Shown here piece by piece: positions 1 through 13,203 of a stretch of DNA of 64,000 nucleotides (positions are counted from its first letter, which is position 1; the number at the start of each line of letters is the position of its first letter). Origin of the DNA: Chaetorhynchus papuensis (lineage: Eukaryota > Chordata > Aves > Passeriformes > Rhipiduridae); contig VWYX01000212.1 in assembly GCA_013396525.1 (NCBI GenBank), positions 806,001-870,000 of the forward strand, in the 5' to 3' direction. The position numbers and the translations under genes were made by a program. The notes below the pieces were generated by a model. It saw only the letters and a list, made by a program, of their open reading frames with translations, searched no databases and was not told the origin of the DNA.

Positions 1-3000
1 GAGTTTCCACTTGACTCCAACCTTTCATGGAGATACCTACCCCAAATATTTTTATGTAATTCGAGAACTGTAGCATTTCAAGAGTAAAAGAGAGTGAGAC
101 TGGGGATTAATCTCATTCCCTGAGGTTGTTTCCTCTGTGTTGAAGTGTTTTTTGAAGATATGCAAAGGCATGGTAAGGCAATTAGGCACATGCCATACAC
201 AGAATCCGAGCCATTTGTTAGATCTCACAAAATCAGCCTGAGTTGCTGTTATGACCACCCACTAGAAAACAGTGACTAAGGCAAAAAATTATTCTCTCTG
301 AACTACTCATGCAGTTCCTATTTACATGCATATTACTTTCATATTACTTTCCACATAATCAGAGGTCAACTGGTATTATGAAGAGTGCAAGGGAAGAATT
401 TCTCATATTTGTATGAGAAATACAAAATCTACCCAATTTTAAAAGGTGAAATCTTTAAGGTCTGCATTGACATGCCTTGGTTAACTATTTGGCTGAGGAC
501 CATAGCCTCTTTTGTCACAGTTTCATCGAAACAGTATGGCTTTCTATTTTGTTTTCTTTTCCCCTCAACAGATACACTTAACTAGGAGAAGGAGATAAAA
601 AAATTTTAACATTCTCCCATGAATGTGTAATTCTTCTAGATGAGCAGCAAGTCTCAAATCTTAGCTTTATTTGGAAAGTGTTCTAGTAGATGTTCTTAAT
701 TGCTTTTTTGAGATAATGGCACAGAAAGAAAAGTTTTGAATCCAAACCTTTTCTAGCAGGGAAAGGCCTAATATTTGGTGATATCCAAATAATTTTTTAG
801 AAACCAATGGAATCATAGTTAAGAAATTCTTATCCACTTACAAATTCTGAAATATTTCTTTCCATAGAAAGATGGTGTGCCTCAGAGAACTTACAGTAGA
901 GGAGGTTTGGGAGATGTATTAAAAGATGTATTAAAAGTGTAAAGGCTCACTTGAAGCATGTCAAAACAGCAATCAGCCTGAGTCTTTAAATCAGACCTCC
1001 AGCCCAATTTACAAAATTTCTTTGAAATAGGTGAAAAAAAAAGGTGATAACTGACTTTCCCATTAAATACCAATATTCAAAATTTAAAACTTAACATTCC
1101 TATTTCAGGCATTTTCCCAGAGACATTTAGATATATTTCCCGAGGCACAAATTTTGTAATGTCTCAAGGCATTCACACTGCTCTCAAAGTGCAAGAATAT
1201 CATCCTTCAAAGACAGTAAGCTGCCCTACTCCTCCAGCTCAAGCAGAATTCAGAATTCATCAATTAAGTCAGAAAGATCAAGGACATCTGCAGATCATGA
1301 GCTGGTGTGCAGACTCTCACAGGGTAACCAGCTTTCCTGATCTCCTGACCTGCAGGCTAATATTTTGAAAAGCCAAGAATCACAGAATGCCCCACAGGCC
1401 TCAGGGAATGAGTTTTGGGGTCATCTCACTAGAGGAGTCAGTACTCCATTGCTGATGGAATTGCAGGGAGTAAATTGGGCTCTGCAGCCTTATTGCCTGT
1501 TCTGGGCTGGGATTTTAGATTTACTGGATCCTGAATTCTGTGAACTAAGTCTGCGGACTGCTGGGGTTTTTTTGGCTGTTGATATACAGGTTCAGCTTAG
1601 TACTTATAGCTCCTGGGTGAAGAACTGTAAAAGCTAGAACTACTTCCACACCATTGGTGCTTCATTGCTCTCAGTCTCTCCCACACTCACACAGAGGTAG
1701 GAAAAGCTTCTTGTGCCATCTCTTACAGAACTTACTGACAACATACCCCCAAGAAAAGGTACAAAATTCCTTTAGGACAAAGACTCTCAATCCAGGGAGT
1801 TTTAAAAATCATCAGGCTATCTAATATATATTTCAAAACCAATGAAACCATTATTCTTTTCAGAAACAATTGAAGATTCATCAGTACACAAATTTAATTC
1901 ATCCATTCTAGCACTTAACCATCAGAGTTACTTTTTTTCTCTCTCTGCTGGATACATAACTATCTGCTCAGAATCAAAGAGCTTCAGCAGGAGAGCTCTG
2001 TGTACACTGTTCTATCAGCAGGGGATCTGTAACCCAAGGTAAAATATCCTGGCTGTCAATACTGAGGGAAAGGAAGCATCCCACTCCAGGTTGCACTTGG
2101 CAACTTTTTCCTTTCGCTGCTTATTTCAGGCAAGTCCCTCATAGAAAGTGTGCAGATGCCTAACTTAGGTTTGGAGGCTACATGCTGGAGTGAGGTTGGT
2201 ATAGCTTTGGTATATAACCAAAAGTTTCAATCACTGAAGGAAACTGGAGCTGTGAAATATGATTCAGGGAGAATGTAATTTAATCATTAGAGTGCCAATC
2301 CTAGGAAATTCCCTCTATGTAACAGTGAAACTCGATGACTGTGTCTCCTCACTACATGAGGGTGGATACAGTTTCTACTGTGAAAAGAACGAACTGAATT
2401 TCACATCGTTATCTACGTGTGCATGAAGTGATGTCAACTGAGAGTGTGGAACAGTAACCACAACAAAATTTAAAACTTCTGTTTGACCTAATGAGTGGCT
2501 AAGACAGCAGATATTTTGAAGAAAATATGTTTGGCCTGAGTATGCACATAGAAACAGCTTTTTAATTTATCACACCAAGTGGAGATACAGCAGGTATCTT
2601 GCTGAAGGGCCAGATGGCCTGGGTTCTTAATTGGTATATGCAATTTGTTATTCTTGCAGAATAGATCACTCTCATCTTCACATAATGAGTTACTTTTCCA
2701 CAGGTTTCACATTAAGTTACTGGGAACAGGCAGTGAGAGTACAATTTAGGTGCAATGTGTTTCTCATTTTATTTACAACAACCTTAATTTCAAAAATTTT
2801 ACAACAAACAATTGGCATAGAAAAAACAAGTACCCCTAGGCATTTTCCTCATGCTGGGTGCTCATAGGAGTCAGGGAGAAGCTATCTCTCAAGACATAGG
2901 AAAAAAGAGATATTATGTCCTTCACTCTACCTCCACCTCTGGGTAGACTGAAAACCCTCTCTGGAAGAAGGTTTCTAACGAAAAATAACAGGGAGCTTAA

Positions 3001-5626
3001 CCTAAACATTCACTGAAACACCAGCCTCATCCTGAATCTGGAAACCTGTGAGAGTGGATTTTTTTGGATCAACTGACAATGAAAAATAATAGACCTTTCA
3101 AATGTTTTCTAATTTAGTGTTGTTAGTTTCTTGGGCTTCGAATTTGTGTACAAGGTAAGAAATGATAAGAAGAACAAATCTGCAACTCCTTGCATATAGT
3201 TTCTAGCTTGTCAGATCTGTCAGGGTGTTTAGAGCTTAACTACAGCACTGATGGTAAAAAGCCCCGTACCTGCCAGCAGAAATACTACCATTTTTTGCTT
3301 CTTTCTTGTCTGCCTTTCCTGTTATTTCAACAAAGTCTTAAGAGACTGTACCCAGCAGTAGAAGTTGACTGTTTCTCATGAAAGAAGGAAACTTGGAAAA
3401 ACATTTTGCATTTTGCCCAAGAAATAAGCCCAGGTATAATGCCTCCTATGTCAATTGCAAATGTGAGGTAGCAAAGCATATTTCACAGTTAATGGGTAGT
3501 ATAGGTGCACAGACTCAGATGTGGAAGAAAGTCTGACAACACAAGCCCAATGCACATGAAAGTTAGCAGAAGCCTTGCATCAAATTCAGTATATACTAAA
3601 TATGGGGATTTTTTTGTTGTTGTTATTGCTCAAGTAGTTTGCACTTTTGCTCTTCTGGTGTACCAATGGGATGCATTCAGCCTCGCTCTGACAAGATATT
3701 CTAGATGAAATATCTGCTTTCACATTCCATTTTTTCCTATCCCAGAAGAAATCACCTGTTGCTGAAGGTAGCCCTGATGATATAATTAATCCCTCTATAC
3801 ACTGAGGAATATTGTAAATAAACAGTATTATTATTGTAAATAATCAGTTAATATATACCAGTAGTGGTACCTCAGGACAGGTCATCATATTCATTTCTAC
3901 ACAGCACAGATCACCCTTATGCTGAGGGCCTTACATTGGTATCTTACTAGACTTCCACTGTAGAAGAAACCAGCAGTTAACTCTCCATGGTTTTCTTGTT
4001 TGATTTCAATAGAAAAAGCAAGTTTCTTATGATTGGGGTAATGGGATATGAAGAAACAAGTGCAAAAGTACAGGAAGTTATAGGTTAAGCAGAAGAAAAT
4101 AATTCTGGTTTGCTTTGGTATCTGTTTTTCTTTCGTACTAATAGGCTAAATAAAAGAGGTATAGCTGGAAAATGAAAACCCTAAAATGCACATACACTGA
4201 TATAAAAATGGGTATATATTTTTCCTGCTTGGGTCTTAATACTCCCATTGTTGCACAAAAAGAGAGTTTTTAGTTTAAACCATTCTCACAAATACTCCAA
4301 AAACTTCAAAAGGAAACATTCATTACTTGAGCTTGGATGTTCTTTTCTAACAGCTGAATGGCTTGACACGGTTATCATCTTTACAGCACTCTTCAGCGGA
4401 AAGCTGTTTTGTTCTATTCAGTTTAGCAAAACAGTATATATATCCTGTCTCTGATAGTTCCTGTTACAGAGAGCTATCCAATTCCCAAATTGTTTCTTCC
4501 TCTTTACTCACAAGGCCATAGCATTGTGCATGCAGATGGTGGCAGAATATGGATGAGCCAAGACACAGTAGCATTCCAGATTTTCTGCAACCCGCATTTT
4601 CCTTATCATACAACAACAATGGAAGTCATTACTATGTTTTCTATTGCAATAAGAAGAACATTTTTCTGATCCAATATTAGAAACTTTCTTTTGCATACAG
4701 ATGCACAAAACCTAACAGATAAGCTATTCTTGAATTTTGAAAAAGATCTGTTGTCATAGGGAAAGGAAATGCACAAAAAATGAGATCCAGATTAAGGAAA
4801 TCTCATTGAGTTCTAAATATTGATATTAATCCTAATACAGTATAATGGTTCCTGGTGGTACTGCTCAGCACCTGACATACCTTGGAGCTTGATTCTACAG
4901 TGTCAAATCAATTTAATCTCAACATGTATTCTGGTCATCCCCTACACATATCATCATCTTGTCTTTTACACGGATGCATTCTCAATGTATCATTTTATTG
5001 TCAAAACCTCTTACACAGGGGCAGTATACCAACAATGGGGGTACTTTACTGCAACTGTGTCAGAACTGCACCCCAAAACTATGGTAATATTTGGCAGACT
5101 CAGTAAAACAGCAGATTGCGTGATTTAGCTAGTACATATTTTCAAACCACCATTTCAGATGTAACTGGAAAAGGAAATATATTCCTTATTAAAAGGTTTT
5201 TCAATGATTCATAAAAGTTTCATTAATACACCATGGAAGTCTAGAGAAAAAGGTCAGCAAACAGAAGTGAACAAATGAATATTTATGTGAGAAAGAATGT
5301 GCAGTATCTTAAATACCTCTCTTCCAAAAAAGTAATAAAAATTTTTTGTGGACATTAACCTGGCTGGCACATTTTAAAATTTTTTTTCCTCTATATTGTG
5401 CCTTTGTTCTAATCTCTTTTAGACCCTCAAAGCTAAATAAGAGGATAGATATTTCACTACATTTATATTGCAGGGTTAATGGGTGATCTCAAGAGAATAT
5501 TTAAGCATGCTAAGCCCACAAACAGTGCCTGTCATTATTATTCTTACTAGATTAACTTGCATTTGACTTCATGCATCTCCTTTGTGCTTGCAGAGATACA
5601 ATGTTAAAATAGTCATTGACAGATTT
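1..5626. other. Unique AT-rich DNA, no gene found
   Basis: No repeat family, RNA gene or coding exon is recognisable. The longest open frame, 102 codons at 4820-5128 (+), has no recognisable domain and overlaps another frame of 74 codons, so it is best read as chance. The stretch is rich in short A and T runs, typical of intergenic or intronic vertebrate DNA. Confidence 0.6.
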
Positions 5627-5825
5627 AAGTCTTTACTATGAGAGTGGTGAGACACCGGAACATGTGGCCCAGAGAAGTTGTGGAGGCCCCATCCCTAGAA
5701 GTGCTCAAGGCCAGGTTGGATTGGGCTCTTAACAACCTGGTCTAGTGGAAGGTGTTCCTGCCCATGGCAAAGGGGTTTGCAACTAGATGAACTTTAAGGT
5801 CCATTCCAATCCAAATCATTCTAGG
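5627..5825 (+). mobile_element. CR1 LINE, 5'-truncated 3' end
   Basis: The sequence matches the last ~200 bp of an avian CR1 retrotransposon. It runs through the ORF2 C-terminal region (GGTGAGACACCGG, then CCCAGAGAAGTTGTGG), the conserved CAAGGCCAGGTTGGAT and CTGGTCTAGTGGAAGG segments, and the 3' UTR signature around GATGAACTTTAAGGTCC. It ends in a degenerate ATTCTAGG octamer. CR1 copies are usually 5'-truncated like this and lack target-site duplications. The copy is moderately diverged and noncoding. Confidence 0.95.
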
Positions 5826-6414
5826 AAAAAACGTTAATTGTGCTATACTCAACACCTCCAGGACTCATTCTTGACTCAAAGCATACTCAAATCTTACCTC
5901 TCTCGTGCTTCTGAGCATGTACTAAAGGGCTGATTTTATATATAAATATATAGAAATTTGTATGTGTAAATATATGCATGTGTGTATGTTTTTCTATGAA
6001 AATGTGCACACATGTGGATAAATAATGCAGATAATAGGTCAGATAGGTATGTGAAGACAATGAACTTAATAGCATAATCTACCCTTGACTGAACTCTACA
6101 CAGTTTGAGAACATCCCAGGAAAAAGCTGACTTGGAAACTTAACAGCAAGAAGATCTTTAAACCTTTAGAAAAAAAGGGGGACAGTGAATTCCTCTTCTG
6201 GCTTGTATATTTTAAGCTCTAAAAATGCGAACCACTTTAGTTTCTTATTTCCAGAAACATGAAATTTTAGGCAGCATTGTTGTTGTTCCCTGGTAAAATG
6301 AATCCATTTTACCGTAGGGTCTTAGACTTCTAGCAACATTTACACCCTTTATTCCTGGGAATTACAATATTTATTTGTATAAAAAATAGCACAAAACAGA
6401 AATATCACCAATAG
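5826..6414. other. Unique DNA with AT/TG-rich simple sequence
   Basis: No gene is seen. About 5934-6006 is low-complexity alternating purine-pyrimidine sequence (TATATAAATATATAG, then TGTGTAAATATATGCATG, then TGTGTATG). This explains the 62-codon minus-strand frame across it, which is rich in His, Tyr and Thr and is not a credible protein. Confidence 0.5.
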
Positions 6415-7480
6415 CAAAAAAAGCAGAGATACCCAAAGCCTGCTTTGCCTTAGCCTTTACCAACAAAGTCTCTGAGGTCTTTCTGCCTAGAGATAATGTT
6501 CAAGGATGAAACAATCTACCAGTAGTGAAAAAGGATTGATTCAGGGATTGCTTGATAAATCTTATCCTATGCAAGTCCATAGCACCTAATGAGATGAATC
6601 TGGGTTGCTAAGAAAGCTGCAAGATGTCACTATGACACTGTATCATCTTTGAAAGGTCATTTAATCAGGGAAGGCCCACAACAGCTGAAGAAATACAGAT
6701 ATGGCACTCATCCTCAGAAAAAGTATGAAGCATGACTCAAGGTTTTGCCTAATATTCATGCTCATAAAATCATGGAATGAGTACTCTTGATGCACATTCT
6801 GGGACACTGAAAGAATTAAAAGGTAACTGGAATGGTAACCAGCATGCATTTACCAGGAATTAATGTTACAAAATCAACCTGATTGCCTTCTAGATGAAAG
6901 GACTAAACTTATACATGAGGAGTGAGAAGTGGATGTCAATTATCTTGACAAGAGCAAGGCGTTCTAGATGATCTCTCAGAGCATCTTTAAGACCATGATA
7001 GGTTTACTACTACTAGATGGGTAAAAAATGGTTTAAAAGGGTACTGGACACTGGTTAAAAGCAAAGTACCACAGGAATCTATACTAGTTTAATACATTTA
7101 TCAATTTCCTGGAGGAAATGGAGAGTCCTCTCATCAAGTTTGTAGAGTATGCCACATTGGGGTGAGCTGTGAAGTGTACACAGAGACAAACCATGTCTGG
7201 ATGGCTATGGAACAACTGCAGGTGGTAGCAGATGAGATACGATAGATATAAACTGAAACAAGAGAGTTCTGTTTTATGAAACTTTTCTCCTATGAGGAGA
7301 ATCAAACAGTGGAACAGTATATCTGGAGAGGTTTTACAGTCTCCAACCTTACGGGTTTTCAAGACTCAAGTGGATAAAGGCCCAAGCAACTTGGTCTCAG
7401 GTAATCATTGGCCCTGCTTGGAGCTGGAGGTTGGGTTAGAGATTTTCCATGGTGCCTTCCAACCTACTGCGATTCTGTTT
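6415..7480 (+). mobile_element. Old, diverged CR1 LINE with internal deletions
   Basis: The order of CR1 ORF2 segments is recognisable but heavily mutated: CCTGCTTTGCCTTAGCC (6438 on), the region around GGCGTTCTAGATGATCTC (6958 on), CAATTTCCTGGAGGAAATGG (7103 on), the AGTATGCCACATTGGGG segment (7146 on), and the tail CATGGTGCCTTCCAACC before a GATTCTG octamer (about 7450-7477). The span is shorter than the same interval of a complete CR1, so internal pieces are missing. Stops interrupt all frames. It is much older than the 5.6 kb copy. Confidence 0.8.
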
Positions 7481-10400
7481 GCTACCTACACATGGCTGTG
7501 TAACCACCTCCACCTTTATGTGGATACACATTAAGTCTTTCTGCTTAAAACCACAAAAACACTGAAAAACTGTACAGTCTCTATAGACAGGCATTGTCAA
7601 ATATAATCTACTGACCTACATAGAGCTAAAAAAAGGCTGCTGCTACTGAGCTGCCATTCCCTCTTTGTGCAATAAGAAGGTTATAAATTTTACAACTAAA
7701 TTCAGTTGTCATTTTCCCAAGGAAATATTGAAGAACACTGAAGTCTTTAGAACTGACAAAGGATTCATGTTCAAATCAAAACAAGTTTAATGGAATTTTC
7801 TATTCTTAACAGCGAGGAGGAGAAGGAGTTTTTATTGAATGCTCTATTTTGTTCCACACAGAATGTGTCAGTCATCTGCTGCATAAATAAAGTAGGAAAA
7901 AAGGAGACATTTTGCCAGGAAAAGATGACCTATGAATACAGAACTATGATTAGTTTAATTTTAAGAAATTAACAGTAATGAGGTGGGTAAGATATATTTA
8001 TTAAACATCAATGACACATTTTCTTAGCTACAGCCTCTTCCTACGGACCCTCACAGCTCAGGGACCCTACTTACTTGCTTTCCCTCCCACTTTCCTTGTT
8101 TGTGGCATCACCACTAAGCTTGGTGTCATTTAAAGACAATGTCTCCTGTCACTGAAATATTGTGTTTCAGATGTTAATTTTTAAGCATATGAGTGTAGGA
8201 GGCTTTGGCCTCAGAAATTCATGTTTTTCTGAGCCATCCAAACCTCCCAAGTATGGAAGACTGGGCCAAGAAATCCTTAAATACTGCTGTTCTCATAAAA
8301 TTGTTACAGTGAGCAAAACAAACAAAAAAGGACATATAAAAAACCAAAGGGCTTTTACAAATTACACATCAGGAACAGTATGGTTTCAAGCTCCATTTTT
8401 CTGAATTTCTGTCTTGGAAAGACTGGGAATGTAATTGACTTCTAGCCCATCTCTCACTGATGGGTAAAGCCACTGACAAAGTAATGCCAGGAAAGCGATG
8501 ACAAAACAGCACAGCTGCCAAAATCCTGAAGTCTTTGCAATCAGGCTTTGAGCCAGGTCATAGCGTTTAGAAAGCACCAGAAGCATTAAAAGGTTGTCTC
8601 CACATGGCAATGGATCGGCTGTTTCTTAATGCTGAAATTACTAAATCTCACCATAGTCTCCAGCAGTCAGTCCCTCAGGATTGCTGTCCCATTTAAGTGA
8701 CATTTATAAAAAAAGCTTTTATGGTTGTACAAAGAATTACTATTATGAGGACCCAAAGAGTAGTAATGGCAAATTGTTTCTCTGCTAAGGGCTAGCGGTA
8801 AAATACTAAACAAGGTTACAACTGCGCTGCTTTTAAAGGATGTATGGATTTTTTTTTGTGAGAAATCCTGCCCTATGCTGGTTTAGTCTGCACATGAAAA
8901 CGAGTGACCTGCGAATGTGCAAGGACACTCTCCATATCAGATCAATTATGGACCTGGTTGTCCAGGAAGTCCAGCAGGATCCCTGTCAAGAGGTTCCAGA
9001 GGCATGTGGAGAACATCATCTTCTGGGGCCCAGGACATCTTATGTACTACCTGATTTCAGCACTTAACAGCTGAAGCTGAAAGAAGAACCACTATAAGCA
9101 CTTTCTACCACAAGGTAATTAAATGCCAATTAATAAGCTTATAAATGCTAGTCTGTAAATTCTTTAGAAGTCCTTTCCAAGATACAAATTTTTGAGTTTT
9201 ATTTGTATCCTGGTTCTACTGTTACTTAGTGATGTCCTAGCATTTCCAGCCACAGTTTCTACTGTGGCTTACCTGGCAGCCAAGTAACTCTGGGCAAAAT
9301 TCCAGTTTGAAAAGCCCCTAGGGGAAATATAGATTTAATTGTCACACTAATTTGTAACTAGGACTTGAGTTTTTTGAGGGGTTTGAAGGAAAAAAGGAGT
9401 CAATTTATTTTTCAAGGTGGAAAGAGAAAATAATGCTATGGTTTTATAGCAAAATCTCTGTAGGCAATGTTGGGCCTTATTGTATTAGAAAACAAGGAAC
9501 GGAATGAAAACAACACAGAAAAATCCAAGTTAACCAAATTCAGGCATAAACACCACACAAAAAAAAATGATCTGCATTAATACACTTCAGAATTGATTTT
9601 GAAAAATACTTTATTTCCAAAATCCTTTTTTTAAAAATCTTGTCCGCTTTTCAAATTACAGTGTTTTCCATAAGACAGTGTCAGGTTGGGAGTCTTACAA
9701 AGATTTTGCTCACTTTAATTTTAAGAACATGAATTTTCCAAATATGTTATTCTCTGTACACGGTCTTACTTTGAAAGGAAAAGCAGATTTTAAAATAGTT
9801 TGGGGGTTTTTTGCCTATATCTGCTTTTCTTATTTAAATAAAAATTGTGGGAGTATGGGATGCTTAGTATTTTAAGTATACTTTAGCGTATCAGTGAAAA
9901 ACCTGTGCTTCCTCCCTAGCCTTCTTAAAACATTATATGGCACTATGATTTTTAACTGCTTAGATTAGCAGGGGTCAGTTTTACTTCTGTAACTGTATTG
10001 CCTAGACTGACATGGTTTCAGTCTTTGGAAATAAGGAAAAAAAAAATATAGTCGAAATGTGTCTTTGAAATATTTTAGGAACCCCTACTCTCATCCAGAC
10101 CTCCTAGACAGTTAAGAGCATATTCCCTAATATTGTACTCCAATACTACATATTTTTATCAGCTAAAGTGGATTGTTTCCTTCTTCTCTTTTTTCTTAAA
10201 TGCCTCATTTCTACATTTTCTGCCAACCCAAGAGAACATTCTATACCAAATTGTCTCAAAATCAGTGCAAGGATTTAGGGTACTCCAAGACAGATGCCTC
10301 AGTAAGGGCAGGTCTGTGTAAACAGCGTTTTCTTGGAACAAATTTGCTAGTGCTAGAACTAGAAAAGAATACATTCATGTCCTCAGTTTTGGTTTTATCT

Positions 10401-12611
10401 TGGAAATATCTAGATATATCTTTATCTTTCCTGCCTCTGACATGCTCTTCTGGTGCAAGTGGAATTTAAACTGCATTCAATATTAGTTGGAAGTTAAGTG
10501 CTTTATTGTAAACTGAGAACATGATTTATTAATCTGTACATGAATGACATTTAGCACAATAAAAATCCTATAACTGTCCATGCTTTTGAATACTTCCTCA
10601 GGAGTCATCATTGCTCGTAGAAGACGTAGGCTATAACAGGGCAAAATGATAGTAGAGGAAAAATAACAGTAATATTTTGCCCCTAAAAGAAGGGCCAAGT
10701 TTACTTTGAATACGCCTCTGCATTCACAGCCTGATTCTAAGGTTACAGAAGTTGATGAAGCTCTCATTTATTTGAAGGATCCACGGCCTAGGTCCTAAAA
10801 AAAGCTACCTCTTCAAGCTGCTGTGTGATCTGATTAATTCTAGATTTCTAGGTGAAATTTGCTAAATATATGAAAGGTTTTTTCAAGTATAAATATGAAA
10901 TTTAACAGCACAATTTTGCCCTAAGCAGTAAGCAATAATGTTGCTCTTCCTAAACATACTGCTGCCTTTATTTCTATTAATGTTTTCATATTACCAAATG
11001 AAATGAAGACAATTAATGGGATAAGATGGCTCCTGGTCTCTCAACTTTGATCCCAGTGTCCTAAGCCTTTGTTTTATTAAAGGGATAGTGTGTTCCCCAT
11101 GATATTAATCTGTGCTGGTACTGCAAGAACAGCTATAAATTTCTAGCCCATTACTATAATTTTTCCATTCAGCAGTGTATGAAATGTTCATATAGAAATG
11201 GAAGTCACCAGATGATGCTTAAAAGTGTTTCTAAATTTGATGGGAATGGTGCACTAAAACAACACTACCAATTCCTAGTAACACAGTTAATGTCAATAAT
11301 GAATTATTTGACAGTTTTTTAAGTCAGGGGTTCTTAGCAAAGAAAGTCTTGTTACTTCACTCCTTGTTTTACTCACTGCTTTGGACTAAGACAACCACAA
11401 ATATGGAGGTATAAATATTGTTAGTGGATTGTCACTAGCATATTGCTGATTTGGTGGACCTATATTGCTGCAGTCAGATTTAATATTCTCCAGAAAAATC
11501 AGCAACTGGTAGAAGCATTGAGTGTAATGAACAACAGTGAGGATGTCCTTACTTGCCTCCTCTTATTAATAAAGCCTAAAATAAGTATATGTCCTTTAAA
11601 ATCCATAGTATAGTATAAATTGATGAAAACTCTGTTATTTATTGATCAGGGACCATAAGAATATAAGGTATAATAAGGAATATAAGGTTCGGAACATTTG
11701 GGGTTCTATCTACACTTTATAGCCAATCCACAGTTTAACATTGTGGGCAGTTCACTCACTTCCATCTGGGTTAGTCTTCCCCATTAAAATGTAAATGTCT
11801 TGGGCCAAAATCTAGCAAGAGTTCACGGAGTTAATTAAGGGTCCCTGCAAAGAGTAGATGAGTGATGGCCAAAATCCCAGTCAAAGAAGTTCATGTTGAA
11901 ATCCATCTGTCCTCCAAAAGGCTGGAAAAACATGTGCAAGAACCTCAAAAAAACACAAATAACTTTCTAAAACAGGTTCTTTGCATTGCCTTACGTTTGT
12001 TTTCATTCTAGTTATGTTTATCACATTTTCATGAGTTGAATGCTCCAGCTTGTCCTTGCCATCAGCTCAGTTGCTCTACATGTGTCCTCTACATTTCTGA
12101 GTTAGTTCCCCAAAACAATCATTCAGTAGGAATAACTAAGGAAATGTTAAAAAGATCACTGGATTTTGGTTCTTTTGTTCATATATTCACATTAAACACA
12201 CTGCAGTAGGGAAAGTAGGGGTTTTTTTATGCAGGTGGAATGTGGTTTTGAAGTCAGAAACGAATAGCACTTTCTCCTTCATTGTGAATTAAACATGGGC
12301 ATGCGTGCGCACTCACATATGCATGAAACAAAAATAGCTCAAGAAAAGACACCAGGATTTTGAATATGTATAGAATAATTTATTCATGATATCAATCACA
12401 ATGTTTGCTAGCTTAAGGTGACAGAATGAATAAGGCTCTACTCTATTTGGGTAATGTAATTTATTAACATTAGCACTGTTCTACACGTGGGATTTTATAG
12501 TATCACTTAATGGGTTTATGTAAAAAAAAGACTAGACTAAAATACCTGAGTAGATCTGATTTTGCATTCTGATAGTAATTTTTTTTAAATCCCTCTTGCC
12601 TTCTGGGACGT
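7481..12611. other. Unique DNA, no gene found
   Basis: No exon, RNA gene or clear repeat is recognised over about 5.1 kb. Open frames reach at most 94 codons (10483-10767, minus) and several overlap in opposing frames. A short piece near 8105-8140 (AAGCTTGGTGTCAT) weakly resembles minus-strand CR1 but is too short to call. A small alternating purine-pyrimidine run with GCATGCGTGCGCAC lies around 12299-12313. Confidence 0.5.
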
Positions 12612-13203
12612 TGTGCTGGTTTTGGCTGAGGTAGAGTTAGTTTTCTTCGTAATAGCCGGTATGGGGCTGTGTTTTGGATTTGTGCTGAGCACAGGGTTGA
12701 TAATATAGAGATATTTTTGTTATTGCTGAGCAGGGCTTACACAGAGCCAAGGCCTTTTCTGCTTTCCATACTGCCTCACTGGCAAGGAATGTGGGGTGCT
12801 TGGGAGGCTGGAAGGAGACACAGCGAAGACAGGTGACTCCCAGCTGACCTGAGGGATATTCCAGACCCCATGATATCATGCTCTGTATATAAAGTGTGGG
12901 GAAGGAGGAGGAAGGGATGTTTGAAGTGATGGCATTTGTATTCCCACATAATGGTTACATGAGGTTGGGCCCTGCTGTCCTGGAGATGACTGAACACCTG
13001 CCTGCCCATGGGAAGCAGTGAATTAATTCCTTGCTTTGCTTTGCTTGTGTGTGTGGCTTTTGCTTTCCTTACTGAACCGTCTTCATCTCAACCCATGAGT
13101 TCTCCAGCTTTTACCCTTCCAATTCTCTTCCTGATCCTATTGGTGGGGGAGTGGTGGAGTGGCTGTATGGGGCTTGTCTGCTGGCTGGGGTTAAACCACG
13201 ACA
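12612..13203 (+). mobile_element. Solo LTR, avian ERVL-like
   Basis: The element begins TGTGCTGGTTTTGGCTGAGG and ends GGGTTAAACCACGACA, the characteristic TG...CA termini of a widespread avian ERVL-type LTR. Inside are CGGTATGGGGCTGTGTTTTG, a TATA box (TATATAAAG at 12886-12894) and the U5-side block CATCTCAACCCATGAGTT followed by TTTTACCCTTCCAATTCTC. At 592 bp the length fits a full LTR. No retroviral internal region follows on either side, so it is a recombination-derived solo LTR. Flanking 5-mers (GACGT and CTCAA) do not match, so target-site duplication is not supported. The 85-codon frame in its 3' half is incidental. Confidence 0.9.

Noticed and set aside
4820..5128. 102-codon frame, longest in the first 5 kb
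   Set aside because: A second 74-codon frame overlaps it, with no domain and no splice or codon-use support.
8840..9067. 75-codon frame in a less AT-rich patch, considered as a processed pseudogene
   Set aside because: The translation matches no family I recognise and there is no poly-A tail or flanking duplication.
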